Shown here: piece by piece, positions 27,810 through 36,837 of the stretch
Numbering within the stretch: the first letter of the stretch is position 1
Layout of the letters: each line of letters starts with the position of its first letter
Position numbers and translations under genes: made by a program
Origin: Profundibacter amoris
Lineage (GTDB): Bacteria > Pseudomonadota > Alphaproteobacteria > Rhodobacterales > Rhodobacteraceae
Length of the DNA: 64,000 nucleotides
NCBI RefSeq assembly: GCF_003544895.1
Contig: NZ_CP032125.1
Location: forward strand, 2,308,001-2,372,000
Reading direction: 5' to 3'
Notes under the pieces: generated by a model
What the model was told of the DNA's origin: nothing
Databases searched by the model: none
What the model saw: only the letters and a program-made list of their open reading frames with translations

Positions 27810-29191
27810 CTCAAATAATCCCCGATCAGAAATTCCGCCGCCTTGTCCAGCCGGATATGCGGCGGCCCCTCGCCCGGTTTCAGATGCAGGGCTGCCGGCG
27901 CAAAGCTCATGATTTTGTAATCCTCGCCCAGCCAGTTTTGCGCCCCTTCGCGGGCCGGCGACAGCAGTTTCGCCGGATCATCGGGCAATTCGCCGGGGTA
28001 AAACGCGGCCTGTTTGCCGCTGTCCAGCAGGGTGCCGCGCACGCAGTCCAGCCGCTTGCCGTCATGCTCGATCGTTTCCTCGACCGTGGCGCGCAGGGCG
28101 GCGATCGACATGGCCGAGGTCAGCGCACCGGAAAAATCCGCCCGATCCCGCGCATCGCGCAGCATGGCGGTGATGATCGCCGTCAGACGCGGGTGCTGAC
28201 GGTGGTGCAGATGATCCGCCTTGGTGGCGGCAAACAGGATACGTTCAACCCGATGCACCCCGAACAGAGACGCCAGAAACCCCACCTTACCGGGGCGAAA
28301 GGCCCTCAGAACATCCCCCATCGCGCGGCGCATATCCTCGACCGCCTGCGGGCCACGATGAATGGCACCCAGTGCGTCAAGCAACACCACTTGCCGGTCT
28401 ATTTTGGCGAAATGGTCGCGGAAAAACGGCTGCACCACCTGTTTCTTGTAGGCCTCAAAGCGGCGCTCCATCTCGCGCCACATCGAGCCGCGTTTGGGGC
28501 TGTCAGGTTGCGGGATCGGGGCAAAGGTCAACACCGGCGAGCCTTCCATTTCGCCGGGCAACAGGAACCGCCCCGGTGTGCAGTCGGAAAACCCCGCCGC
28601 GCGCGCGGCGTGCAGATAGGTGGTGTAAACGGCGGCCAGTTCCTGCGCCCGCACCTCGTCAAATGCGGCTGCGGGGTTCACATCCTGCGCCAGAAACTCT
28701 GCTGCACATTTTCGCCCCCTGATCCCCTCCAGAACGCCCGCAGACCATTGGGCATAGGATTTGTCCAGCAGACCAAGGTCCAGCAGCCATTCACCGGGGT
28801 AGTCGACAATATCCAGATGCACCACACGCGGACCGGACAGGTTGCCCAGCAAGCCCGTCGGCTGCACCTTCAGCGACACCCGCAGTTGTGAAACGTTGCG
28901 CGTGCTTTGCGGCCAATGCGGCTGATCCGCCGTCAACGCCGCCAGATGTGTTTCATATTCAAACCGCGGCACGGTATCATCCGGCTGCGGCTGCAAATAG
29001 GCCGCCTGCACAGCGCCCGAGGCCGCGCCCAGCAATTGCGGCATCCGCCCGCGATCCAGCAGGTTGGCCACCAGCGAGGTGATAAACACCGTCTTGCCCG
29101 CGCGGCTCAGACCAGTCACCCCCAACCGCACAGTTACATCCGAGCCGATCCAGCCCCCTGTCAAACCACTTACAACCTCGGAAATCCGCAA
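27806..29191 (-). CDS. YcjX-like P-loop GTPase
   Basis: About 461 residues starting at a TTG (LRISEVVSG) preceded by GGGGAAG; a longer frame reaches 29233. Walker A is VTGLSRAGKTVFITSL and the switch region is VHLDIVDYPGEWLLDL. The DUF463/YcjX hallmark GLLDKSYAQWS and the C-terminal IRLDKAAEFLIGDYL are also present. YcjX-type GTPases are stress-associated (phage-shock regulon in enterobacteria) with an undefined cellular role. It is the first gene of ycjX-ycjF-DUF2339. Confidence 0.9.
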   Translation of the reverse strand: MRISEVVSGLTGGWIGSDVTVRLGVTGLSRAGKTVFITSLVANLLDRGRMPQLLGAASGAVQAAYLQPQPDDTVPRFEYETHLAALTADQPHWPQSTRNVSQLRVSLKVQPTGLLGNLSGPRVVHLDIVDYPGEWLLDLGLLDKSYAQWSAGVLEGIRGRKCAAEFLAQDVNPAAAFDEVRAQELAAVYTTYLHAARAAGFSDCTPGRFLLPGEMEGSPVLTFAPIPQPDSPKRGSMWREMERRFEAYKKQVVQPFFRDHFAKIDRQVVLLDALGAIHRGPQAVEDMRRAMGDVLRAFRPGKVGFLASLFGVHRVERILFAATKADHLHHRQHPRLTAIITAMLRDARDRADFSGALTSAMSIAALRATVEETIEHDGKRLDCVRGTLLDSGKQAAFYPGELPDDPAKLLSPAREGAQNWLGEDYKIMSFAPAALHLKPGEGPPHIRLDKAAEFLIGDYLR

Positions 29192-29260
29192 AATCTTCCC
29201 CTTGCTTTGCCCATAAGATAGGCCCCCGAGCACCCGCTGCCTAGGGCATAAAAGTTTTCT

Positions 29261-29294
29261 TGCCTGCGGCGCAGGTATTTACAGCAAGAAGAAG
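29261..29294. repeat. Short extragenic repeat, TGCCTGCGGCGCAGG family
   Basis: A 34-bp element with an internal CCTGCGGCGCAGG inverted repeat and an AGCAAGAAGAAG tail. A copy differing at one base lies at 36802-36835; shorter relatives are at 50081-50100 and 54932-54965. All are outside genes. Confidence 0.65.
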
Positions 29295-29338
29295 CCAGCC
29301 CGATTGCCAATCCGCCCCCGCCGCGCTACCCAAGGCTC

Positions 29339-30109
29339 ATGCCACGTTATGCTTTGAAAATCGAATACAACGGCGCGCCGTTTTCAGGATGGCAACGCCA
29401 AAAGGGTCTGCCGACCGTGCAACTGGCCGTCGAAGAGGCTCTGCGCAAGCTGCAACCGGATTTCGACGGTATTCAGGCGGCGGGGCGCACGGATACCGGC
29501 GTGCATGCGACTGGACAGGTGGCCCATTGCGATATGACGCGAGAATGGGAGACGTTCCGCCTGATGGAGGCGTTGAATTATCACCTGAAACCCGACCCCG
29601 TGGCGATTGTCGATGTGGCTGCGGTTGCGGATGATTTCCACGCCCGTTTCTCGGCCCGCGAGCGGCGTTACCTGTTCCGGCTTATCAGCCGTCGTGCGCC
29701 CTTGGTGCATGACAGGGGGCTGGTGTGGCAGGTCAGGCACCCGCTGGATCTGGCCGCGATGCAGCGGGGCGCGAATTATCTGCTGGGGCAGCATGATTTC
29801 ACCACCTTCCGTTCCGCCGGCTGTCAGGCGCAATCCCCCGTCAAAACGCTGGACGAATTGCGCATCGAGCGGGTCGATTACCCGCATGGAAGCGAAGTCC
29901 GTTTCCATGTGCGTGCCCGCAGTTTTCTGCACAATCAGGTGCGCAGTTTCGTCGGCACGCTGGAACGGGTCGGCGCTGGTGCATGGGAGCCGGAAGATGT
30001 GCGCGAGGTCCTAGAGGCCCGCGACCGCACCGCCTGTGGTCCGGTCAGCCCACCGCAGGGACTGTATCTGGCGCATGTGCATTACCCTGAACGGCCCTTT
30101 GGCGCATAG
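29339..30109 (+). CDS. truA: TruA, tRNA pseudouridine(38-40) synthase
   Basis: A 256-residue enzyme. It begins [21 protein letters not shown], and the catalytic Asp lies in [17 protein letters not shown]. Then RRYLFRLI and [24 protein letters not shown] follow, all TruA hallmarks. It makes pseudouridine at positions 38-40 of tRNA anticodon arms. Its 3' end overlaps the convergent deaminase gene by 28 bp, which leaves no room for a terminator between them. Confidence 0.96.
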   Translation: MPRYALKIEYNGAPFSGWQRQKGLPTVQLAVEEALRKLQPDFDGIQAAGRTDTGVHATGQVAHCDMTREWETFRLMEALNYHLKPDPVAIVDVAAVADDFHARFSARERRYLFRLISRRAPLVHDRGLVWQVRHPLDLAAMQRGANYLLGQHDFTTFRSAGCQAQSPVKTLDELRIERVDYPHGSEVRFHVRARSFLHNQVRSFVGTLERVGAGAWEPEDVREVLEARDRTACGPVSPPQGLYLAHVHYPERPFGA

Positions 30110-31380
30110 TTTGACGCCTCCAGCGTCATCGGCCTGCCGGGCATATCCAATACATGTTCCACACAAGGTGCGCTGGCGATAATCCTGCCGCCGCGCACTG
30201 TGTTCAGACGGTGCGCCCGCAGGCGGATCGCCTCGATCGGGTCATCGGCCTGAAGGCGGATAAAGTTGGCGTGACATCCCACCTTCAGCCCGTAGCCCTG
30301 CAACCCCATAATCGCCGCCGAATTCACCGTCACCGCATCAAAACACCAGCGCATGTCGGCGCGCGACGACAATTGCCCCACATGCAACCCCATGAACGCG
30401 ACATCCAGCATGTCGGCCTTGCCCAGTGAATACCACGGGTCCATCACACAGTCCGAACCAAAGCCGACCGTGATCCCCGCATCGCGCAATTCGCGCACCC
30501 GCGTTTGCCCGCGGCGTTTGGGGTAGGTATCGTGCCGCCCCTGCAGCATGATGTTGATCAGCGGGTTGGGGATGGCATGCAATCCGGCCTCGGCCATCAA
30601 GGGGATCAGTTTGGAGACATAGTAATTGTCCATCGAGTGCATCGAGGTCAGGTGCGATCCGGCAACCCGCCCCTGCAAGCCCAACCGCGTTGTTTCATAG
30701 GCCAGCGTTTCCACATGGCGGCTAACGGGATCATCGCTTTCGTCGCAATGCATGTCCACCATCAGCCCGCGCTTTTCGGCAATTTCACACAGCAGGCGCA
30801 CGGATTCAGCTCCGTCCTGCATGGTGCGTTCAAAATGCGGGATACCGCCCACCACATCGACCCCGCGATCCAGTGCGCGGGTCAGGTTTTCCAGCGCCTT
30901 GGGGTCACGCAAAACACCATCCTGCGGAAAGGCGACCAGCTGCAGGTCCAGATAGGGCGCGACCCGTTTGCGCACCTCGATCAACGCATCCACGCCTTTC
31001 AACTCATCATCGCAAATGTCCACATGACTGCGGATCGCGCCGATCCCCATCGCCACGGCCAGATCGCAATAGCGCAAGGCCCGCTCGATGATTTCGTCCA
31101 CCGTTTGCTGCGGCTTCAACTCGCCCCACAGCGCAATTCCTTCCAGCAAAGTGCCCGAGGTGTTCATGCGGGGCCGCCCCAGCGAAAGTGTTGCGTCCAT
31201 GTGGAAATGCGGGTCCACAAAGGGCGGGCAGACCAGTTGCGATTCCGCGTCCAGCACCCTGTTAGCCTCGGCTTTGATGTTGCGTTCAATCGCAACGATT
31301 TTGCCGTCCTTGCAGGCGATGCAATGTCCCTTGCGGCCATCCGGCAGGGTGGCGTTGGTGACAAGCAGGTCAAATTGCAT
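30082..31380 (-). CDS. Cytosine-deaminase-like amidohydrolase
   Basis: A 432-residue amidohydrolase of the CodA group. Metal ligands are in [15 protein letters not shown] and DMHCDESDD, with the metal Asp in [20 protein letters not shown]. CodA of E. coli has GHDD where this protein has GSDC: the metal Asp is kept but the following Asp, which contacts the pyrimidine, is Cys here. The reaction is probably hydrolytic deamination of a nucleobase or related heterocycle, but cytosine itself is uncertain. It is the last gene after a BMP-type importer, 11 bp downstream of the permease, which suggests its substrate is imported. The start at 31380 follows GGAGAAT. Confidence 0.85.
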   Translation of the reverse strand: MQFDLLVTNATLPDGRKGHCIACKDGKIVAIERNIKAEANRVLDAESQLVCPPFVDPHFHMDATLSLGRPRMNTSGTLLEGIALWGELKPQQTVDEIIERALRYCDLAVAMGIGAIRSHVDICDDELKGVDALIEVRKRVAPYLDLQLVAFPQDGVLRDPKALENLTRALDRGVDVVGGIPHFERTMQDGAESVRLLCEIAEKRGLMVDMHCDESDDPVSRHVETLAYETTRLGLQGRVAGSHLTSMHSMDNYYVSKLIPLMAEAGLHAIPNPLINIMLQGRHDTYPKRRGQTRVRELRDAGITVGFGSDCVMDPWYSLGKADMLDVAFMGLHVGQLSSRADMRWCFDAVTVNSAAIMGLQGYGLKVGCHANFIRLQADDPIEAIRLRAHRLNTVRGGRIIASAPCVEHVLDMPGRPMTLEASNYAPKGRSG

Positions 31381-31391
31381 GGGGTATTCTC

Positions 31392-32336
31392 CTATCGGTG
31401 GCCCTTGAACCACGGGTGCAGCAGGGCGCGGGGGTATTCGGCTTTTCTGGCAACAATGACCAGCGCGATAATCGACAAAACATAGGGCGCCATCAGGAAA
31501 ATCTGCGAAGGCACTATCGCACCTGCCTCGGTTTGCAGGCGCACCTGAAAAGCGTCGAACATACCAAATAACAATGCGCCCAACAGCGCCTTGCCCGGTC
31601 GCCAACTGGCAAAAATGACCAAGGCAATACAAATCCAGCCCCGCCCGTTTACCATACCAAAGAAGAACGCGTCAAACGCCGACATGGTCAGGAACGCCCC
31701 GCCCAGCGCCATCAGCGCCGATCCGGCCATCACCGCGCCGATGCGCAGCTTGTAAACCGACAGACCTTGCGCGTTTACCGCATCGGGGTTGTCCCCCACC
31801 GCTTGCAGGGCCACGCCCAATGGTGTGCGGTTGATCACCCACCAGACCACGCCAACCATGATCAGCGCCAGCCATGTCAGCGCGGTTTGCTGGAACACCA
31901 CGGGGCCAAGGAAGGGGATGTCGGACAGGAATGGCACATCCATCGGCTGAAACGCTGTGATGCGCGGTGGCGAGGACACATCGGGCAGGATGGTGCGATA
32001 GAGGAACGACGCCACCGATGTGGCGAACAGCGTAATCCCCAACCCAGACACATGTTGCGACAGGCCCAGCGGCACGGTCAGAATGGCGTGGAACAGACCG
32101 AACAACCCGCCCGCAGCAGCAGCGGCAATCACCCCCAGCCACAGCGGCGCACCGGCGTAGACCGACATCCAGCCAACCATGGCGCCGACCACAAAGATGC
32201 CCTCGATCCCCAGGTTCAGCACGCCCGCACGTTCGCACAGCAACGCGCCCAACACACCGAAAATCAGCGGGGTGGCGATGCGCAGACTTGCGACCCAGAA
32301 GCTCTCGTTCAGGAATATTTGCAGCATGTCCATCAT
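31392..32336 (-). CDS. BMP-type ABC importer, permease 2
   Basis: A 314-residue membrane protein with about eight helices and the BPD_transp_2 hallmark region GVLNLGIEGIFVVGAMVGW. It corresponds to NupQ/YufQ-type permeases of nucleoside and nucleobase importers. Its start overlaps the stop of permease 1 by 4 bp. It ends 11 bp before the deaminase gene, so the whole set is one operon. The substrate is inferred from the deaminase. Confidence 0.9.
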   Translation of the reverse strand: MMDMLQIFLNESFWVASLRIATPLIFGVLGALLCERAGVLNLGIEGIFVVGAMVGWMSVYAGAPLWLGVIAAAAAGGLFGLFHAILTVPLGLSQHVSGLGITLFATSVASFLYRTILPDVSSPPRITAFQPMDVPFLSDIPFLGPVVFQQTALTWLALIMVGVVWWVINRTPLGVALQAVGDNPDAVNAQGLSVYKLRIGAVMAGSALMALGGAFLTMSAFDAFFFGMVNGRGWICIALVIFASWRPGKALLGALLFGMFDAFQVRLQTEAGAIVPSQIFLMAPYVLSIIALVIVARKAEYPRALLHPWFKGHR

Positions 32337-33406
32337 CGGCCTGCCCCCGCTTTGCCCGCAAACCGGATGCGGTAACGGGCGAAAAACCCGCCCACCAGAA
32401 CCGAGATCAGCGACATCGACACCACCAGATCGGCCAGAAAACTGGACACGCCCATGGCGCGGCTCATGCTGTCGGCCCCGACAAATACGCTGGCGACATA
32501 AAGCGCGGCGATCACCACCCCCATCGGCGACAGCCCTGCCAACATCGCCACCACGATGCCGGAATAGCCGTATCCGGGGGATAGATCGGTGGTCAGGTAA
32601 CCTTTCAGCCCCGCAACCTCGCTAACCCCTGCCAATCCGGCCAAAACGCCGGAAATACAGGCGACCCCCAGCAGGGTGCGGTTCACGTTGATCCCGGCGT
32701 GCCGCGCGGCGGCGGCGTTTTCACCGACGGCGCGGATTTTGAAACCCCATGTGGTTTTGGTCAGCGCGATCTGCGCAATCACCGCCGCCACCAGCGCCAC
32801 TACCAGCCCCGCATGGATTCGCATCCGCGGAACCAGTTGCGGCAGGGCGGCATTGTCAAGGATCGGTTCGGATTGCGGCCAGCCCATGCTCATTGGGTCT
32901 TTTAACGGGCCTTCCAGCATCATTTGCACAAAGATCAGGATGATGAAATTCAGCAAAAGCGAGGTCACCACCTCGTCCGCGCCAAAGCGGGTTTTCAGGA
33001 TTGCGGGGCCAAGCATCCCTGCCGCACCCGCCGCAGCCCCCGCAACCATCACCAGCGGGATCATCAGCACTGCCGGACCATCAATCAGGCCAGTGCCAAC
33101 CGCCACCGCCCCCATCGCGCCAAGGTATAACTGCCCCTCGGCCCCGATGTTCCACAACCGCGCCTTGAACGCCAATGCCGCCGCCAGACCGGTGAAAATC
33201 AGCGGCGTGGCGCGGGTCAGCATTTCGGTAAAGGAAAACACCGAACCAAAAACGCCGATGAACATCTGCTTGTAGGCGTGCAGAACCGGCGCACCCGCAA
33301 AACCCAGCGGCAAGGCCGCCAGCCCCAGCGCCACCAATGCCGCGATCACCGGAATGGCCATCTGCACCCCGCGTGAAATATTGCCCCGTGGCTCGATCAC
33401 CATCAT
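32333..33406 (-). CDS. BMP-type ABC importer, permease 1
   Basis: A 357-residue membrane protein of the same branched-chain-type permease family (NupP/YufP group). It shows LWNIGAEGQLYLGAMGAVAVG, the paired EG motif, and a C-terminal LVVSMSLISVLVGGFFARYRIRF. It forms the channel with permease 2. A 4-bp overlap with the ATPase gene upstream indicates coupled translation. Confidence 0.9.
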   Translation of the reverse strand: MMVIEPRGNISRGVQMAIPVIAALVALGLAALPLGFAGAPVLHAYKQMFIGVFGSVFSFTEMLTRATPLIFTGLAAALAFKARLWNIGAEGQLYLGAMGAVAVGTGLIDGPAVLMIPLVMVAGAAAGAAGMLGPAILKTRFGADEVVTSLLLNFIILIFVQMMLEGPLKDPMSMGWPQSEPILDNAALPQLVPRMRIHAGLVVALVAAVIAQIALTKTTWGFKIRAVGENAAAARHAGINVNRTLLGVACISGVLAGLAGVSEVAGLKGYLTTDLSPGYGYSGIVVAMLAGLSPMGVVIAALYVASVFVGADSMSRAMGVSSFLADLVVSMSLISVLVGGFFARYRIRFAGKAGAGR

Positions 33407-34920
33407 GCCGCCTGCCCCGCCATTAACAATCCTATTGCCGCACGATCGCGGGTGTCGGCCTCGATCAACTGTCCGTCGTGCATCACCACAATCCGGTCCG
33501 CAAGGCTGAGCACCTCGTCCAGATCCTCGGAAATCAGCACCACACCGGCCCCGCGTTTGCGGGCCTCCATCAAACGGCGCGCCACTTCGCCCGCCGCGCC
33601 GAAATCCAGCCCGCGCGTGGGCTGGTTGGCAAGGATCACCAGCGGTTCCTGCTCCAGCACCCGCGCCAGAATGAGTTTCTGGATATTTCCGCCCGACAAA
33701 AGGGCCGCGCGGGCATCAATACCCGGGCCGCGCACGTCAAAGGCTTGCAGCAATTCCTCGGCATGTTCAGCAATCCTGCGCTTGCGCAGAAACCCGCGTG
33801 CCTGCACATCCGGCGCATCCAGCCGCTCGATAATCAGGTTTTCGGCCACCGTCATGCTGCCGACCACACCGTCATGGTGCCGGTCCTCGGGGATGCGGCC
33901 CACATGCGCCTTGATCATGCCCTTGGGCGTTGGCGCGGGCATCACCTGCCCCGCCACGGCGATGCTGCCCTGATCAGGGCGTTCCAGTCCTGAAATGACC
34001 TGCGCCAAGGCAGATTGGCCGTTGCCGGACACACCGGCCACGCCGACAATCTCGCCGGCCCGCACACAGAGCGACACATCGTTCAGCGAATTGCGGGTGT
34101 TTTCGCGGCGCAGGGTGACGGATTTCAGCTCCAGCACCGGATCACCCACTGCGCAGGCCTCGCGATCGGGCAGCGCTGTTTCCTCGCCCACCATCAAGGT
34201 GGCGATCTGGTTTTTGTCCGCGTCCGCGGTGGTCAGTTCGCCCACCTTTTTACCGTGGCGCAGCACGGCGATGCGGTCGGAAAAGGCCAGAACCTCGTGC
34301 AGTTTGTGGGAAATAAAGATCACCGACAGGCCCCGGTCAACCATCTTGCGCAGGGACACAAACAGGCTGTCGGCCTCTTGCGGGGTCAGAACGGCGGTGG
34401 GTTCGTCCAGAACCAGCACGCGGGCGTCGTGAAACAGGGCCTTCAGAATTTCGACCCGCTGGCGTTCGCCAACGGACAGGGCACCGATCTTTTCATCCAG
34501 TGGCGCGATCAGGCCGGAGTCCTGCATCAAGCCTTCGATCTTGGCCCGCGCGGGGCGGCGATGGCGGCGCAGGGACAGCAGGCTTTCGGACCCCAGCAGG
34601 ATGTTGTCCAGCGCGGTCAGGTTTTCGGCCAGCGTGAAATGCTGGTGCACCATGCCGATGCGCGCATCAATCGCTGCCTGTGGCTGACCCGGCGGCAGAC
34701 GCAGCGGCGTGCCATCCTCGCAGATGATTTCGACATACCCCGCGTCCGGCGTGTAATGGCCAAACAGCATGTTCATCAGCGTGGTTTTGCCCGCACCGTT
34801 TTCGCCCAGCAGGGCCAGAACCTCGCCCTGAAGCAGGGTCAGGTCGATGGCGTCATTGGCAATGACATCGCCAAAACGTTTGGTCAGACCGGCAAGGGTC
34901 AGGATAAGGGGTTTGTTCAT
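33403..34920 (-). CDS. BMP-type ABC importer, duplicated ATPase
   Basis: A 505-residue protein with two fused nucleotide-binding domains, as usual for sugar/nucleoside importers of this class. Domain 1 has Walker A GENGAGKTTLMN, signature LSVGERQRVEIL and DEPTAVLTP. Domain 2 has the degenerate Walker A GVSGNGQSAL and signature LSGGNIQKLIL. The second site is therefore likely weak or inactive. It lies 46 bp after the binding-protein gene, behind a stem-loop at 34933-34957. Confidence 0.93.
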   Translation of the reverse strand: MNKPLILTLAGLTKRFGDVIANDAIDLTLLQGEVLALLGENGAGKTTLMNMLFGHYTPDAGYVEIICEDGTPLRLPPGQPQAAIDARIGMVHQHFTLAENLTALDNILLGSESLLSLRRHRRPARAKIEGLMQDSGLIAPLDEKIGALSVGERQRVEILKALFHDARVLVLDEPTAVLTPQEADSLFVSLRKMVDRGLSVIFISHKLHEVLAFSDRIAVLRHGKKVGELTTADADKNQIATLMVGEETALPDREACAVGDPVLELKSVTLRRENTRNSLNDVSLCVRAGEIVGVAGVSGNGQSALAQVISGLERPDQGSIAVAGQVMPAPTPKGMIKAHVGRIPEDRHHDGVVGSMTVAENLIIERLDAPDVQARGFLRKRRIAEHAEELLQAFDVRGPGIDARAALLSGGNIQKLILARVLEQEPLVILANQPTRGLDFGAAGEVARRLMEARKRGAGVVLISEDLDEVLSLADRIVVMHDGQLIEADTRDRAAIGLLMAGQAA

Positions 34921-34932
34921 GATAGGGGGGTG

Positions 34933-34957
34933 AGGTGCCGGATTAACTCCGGCACCT
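34933..34957 (-). other. Intercistronic stem-loop after the BMP binding-protein gene
   Basis: A perfect 9-bp stem, AGGTGCCGG / CCGGCACCT, with a 7-base loop lies between the binding-protein stop and the ATPase start. There is no U-run on the minus strand. Such hairpins commonly protect the binding-protein mRNA and reduce downstream expression. Confidence 0.6.
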
Positions 34958-34966
34958 GCGGCCTTT

Positions 34967-35959
34967 TTATTTGTCGGAAACGGGTTCGTCGTTGTTCACT
35001 TTCACAACGAAGGATCCATCCAGAATTGCGGCTTCTTTGGCCTTGATGGCTTCTACCACGTCCGTCGGTACAAGGTTTTCATCCACCACAACGGACCCAC
35101 CGCCATATTTCATATAGCTGTATTGGCCGTAATCCTCGGCCTTGTAGGACCCGTCTGCAACCGCAGCGATTGCCTTGTCTATGGTTGGCTCCATATGCCA
35201 AAGGGCCGACGACAGGATTGTATTCGGATAATCACCGGATGTGTCAATCACGTTGCCAATCGCCTTCACGCCCCGTTCAACCGCGGCATCGGAAACGCCG
35301 AAGCGTTCGGCATACATCACGTCGGCACCGGCATCCATCATCGCGAATGCGCTTTCCTTGGCTTTGGGCGGATCGTACCAGCTGCCGATAAAGTTCACGA
35401 GGAATTTGACATCCGGATTGGTTTCCCGCGCACCGTCCATAAAGGCGTTCATCAGGCGGTTCACCTCGGGGATGGCATAGCCCCCGACCATACCGATCAC
35501 ATTGGATTTGCTGGCAGCCCCCGCCGCCATGCCCGACAGATAGGCAGGTTCATGGATCCAGTTGTCGAACACCGACAGGTTGTCGCCCGCCGGCTCGAAC
35601 GACGAGCCCATAAGGAAAGCGGTTTCGGGGTAATCGGCGGCCACCTTGCGAGCCGCGCGTTCCAGACCGAAGATTTCGCCAACGATCAGCTGCTGGCCGC
35701 CTTCGGCATATTCGCGCATCACACGTTCATAATCGGTGTTGGCAACGTTTTCGGAATAGACATATTCGATATCGCCCCGTTCCTCGGCGGCAACCAGTGC
35801 TTTGTGAATCCGGCTGATCCATTGCTGTTCAACCGGCAGGGTGAATATCCCTGCGACCTTGATCTTTTCGGCCAGGGCTGCGCCGGCAGACATCATTGTC
35901 CCTGCGGCAATAAATGACGCCAGAACCGTGCGCCTGCTCCATGTTTTCAAAATTCCCAT
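34967..35959 (-). CDS. BMP-family substrate-binding protein
   Basis: A 330-residue periplasmic protein of the basic membrane protein (Med/BMP) family. The N-terminus carries a twin-arginine-like signal, with SRRTVLASF followed by a hydrophobic stretch ending in AALA. The mature part begins EKIKVAGIFTLPVEQQWISR. Known relatives bind purine nucleosides or related nucleobases. The start at 35959 follows GGGAGGT; the longer frame upstream is not needed. It is the first gene of the importer-deaminase operon. Confidence 0.9.
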   Translation of the reverse strand: MGILKTWSRRTVLASFIAAGTMMSAGAALAEKIKVAGIFTLPVEQQWISRIHKALVAAEERGDIEYVYSENVANTDYERVMREYAEGGQQLIVGEIFGLERAARKVAADYPETAFLMGSSFEPAGDNLSVFDNWIHEPAYLSGMAAGAASKSNVIGMVGGYAIPEVNRLMNAFMDGARETNPDVKFLVNFIGSWYDPPKAKESAFAMMDAGADVMYAERFGVSDAAVERGVKAIGNVIDTSGDYPNTILSSALWHMEPTIDKAIAAVADGSYKAEDYGQYSYMKYGGGSVVVDENLVPTDVVEAIKAKEAAILDGSFVVKVNNDEPVSDK

Positions 35960-36158
35960 TGTAACCTCCCAAGTGGCAATGTGTCGCAAGGGTGGCGGTG
36001 TTTTATCAACCGGTCAAGAAATTACTTGGATTCAAGTTGAAAAATCTGCCCGTTCCCTCACCATTTTGTGATCACCGCCGCCCTTTACCTGCCAGCGCTG
36101 GAAGCCCCTATGTGCGCATGAGGCAATCCCGTAACGGGTGAAATAACAGGAGAAACGA

Positions 36159-36731
36159 ATGAGCAACGACAAACCTGAAAACAAGTCACGGCGCAAAGTG
36201 CTGCTTGGGGCGGCAGCCCTGAGCATATTTCCGGCACCGGCATTGCTGGCACAGGCAAGCGGCGGGACACGGCGCAATATTTCATCCTTTCGGGTTCCGC
36301 GCTGGCAGGACCATTTCGACAATCTGAAAAACGGCGCGATTCTGTCGGATACGGTATCGCGCATGGTGCAGTTCTGGTCCGAGGACGAAAGCGTCTATAA
36401 ACTGTATCCCAGTTCCGTGCCGATGACCGATGATTTGACCCGCCGTGGCTATACCCGGATTATCCGCAAGGTCGTTGGCCCGTCGTGGCGGCCGACCGCA
36501 TCGATGAAACGGCGCAACCCCGAGTGGCCCGATTATGTCGGCCCGGGGCCGGACAACCCGCTGGGGACACATGCGCTGTATTTAAGCTGGCAATATTACC
36601 GGATCCACGGCACCAATGACACGCGCAAGATCGGGCGGCGCTCGTCCAACGGGTGTATCGGGCTGTATAACAACCAGATTGCCGAATTGTTCGATCTGGC
36701 CAAGGTCGGCACGCAGGTTAAATTGATTTAG
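36159..36731 (+). CDS. L,D-transpeptidase (YkuD domain), Tat-exported
   Basis: A 190-residue exported protein. The N-terminus has a twin-arginine motif (KSRRKVLLGAAAL) and a hydrophobic core ending in ALLAQA. The YkuD catalytic motif is clear: YRIHGTN, then RRSSNGCIGLYN with the nucleophilic Cys. Such enzymes make 3-3 peptidoglycan crosslinks or attach proteins to peptidoglycan. It stands alone, with an AGGAGAAAC ribosome-binding site, and is followed by a strong terminator. Confidence 0.92.
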   Translation: MSNDKPENKSRRKVLLGAAALSIFPAPALLAQASGGTRRNISSFRVPRWQDHFDNLKNGAILSDTVSRMVQFWSEDESVYKLYPSSVPMTDDLTRRGYTRIIRKVVGPSWRPTASMKRRNPEWPDYVGPGPDNPLGTHALYLSWQYYRIHGTNDTRKIGRRSSNGCIGLYNNQIAELFDLAKVGTQVKLI

Positions 36732-36775
36732 AGCATATCCGAGGAGATTGTGCCGCGCTGACGCGCGTCACCCCG

Positions 36776-36802
36776 AGCGCGCCCCTGACGGGGCGCGCTT
36801 TT
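36776..36802 (+). terminator. Intrinsic terminator after the L,D-transpeptidase gene
   Basis: A perfect 10-bp stem, AGCGCGCCCC / GGGGCGCGCT, with a 4-base loop is followed by TTTT. It is immediately followed by the 34-bp extragenic repeat. Confidence 0.85.
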
Positions 36803-36835
36803 GCCTGCGGCGCAGGTATTTGCAGCAAGAAGAAG
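36802..36835. repeat. Short extragenic repeat, TGCCTGCGGCGCAGG family
   Basis: A 34-bp copy identical to 29261-29294 except for one base. It lies directly after the terminator and 3 bp before the stop of the leftward ABC ATPase gene. Confidence 0.65.
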
Positions 36836-36837
36836 GG

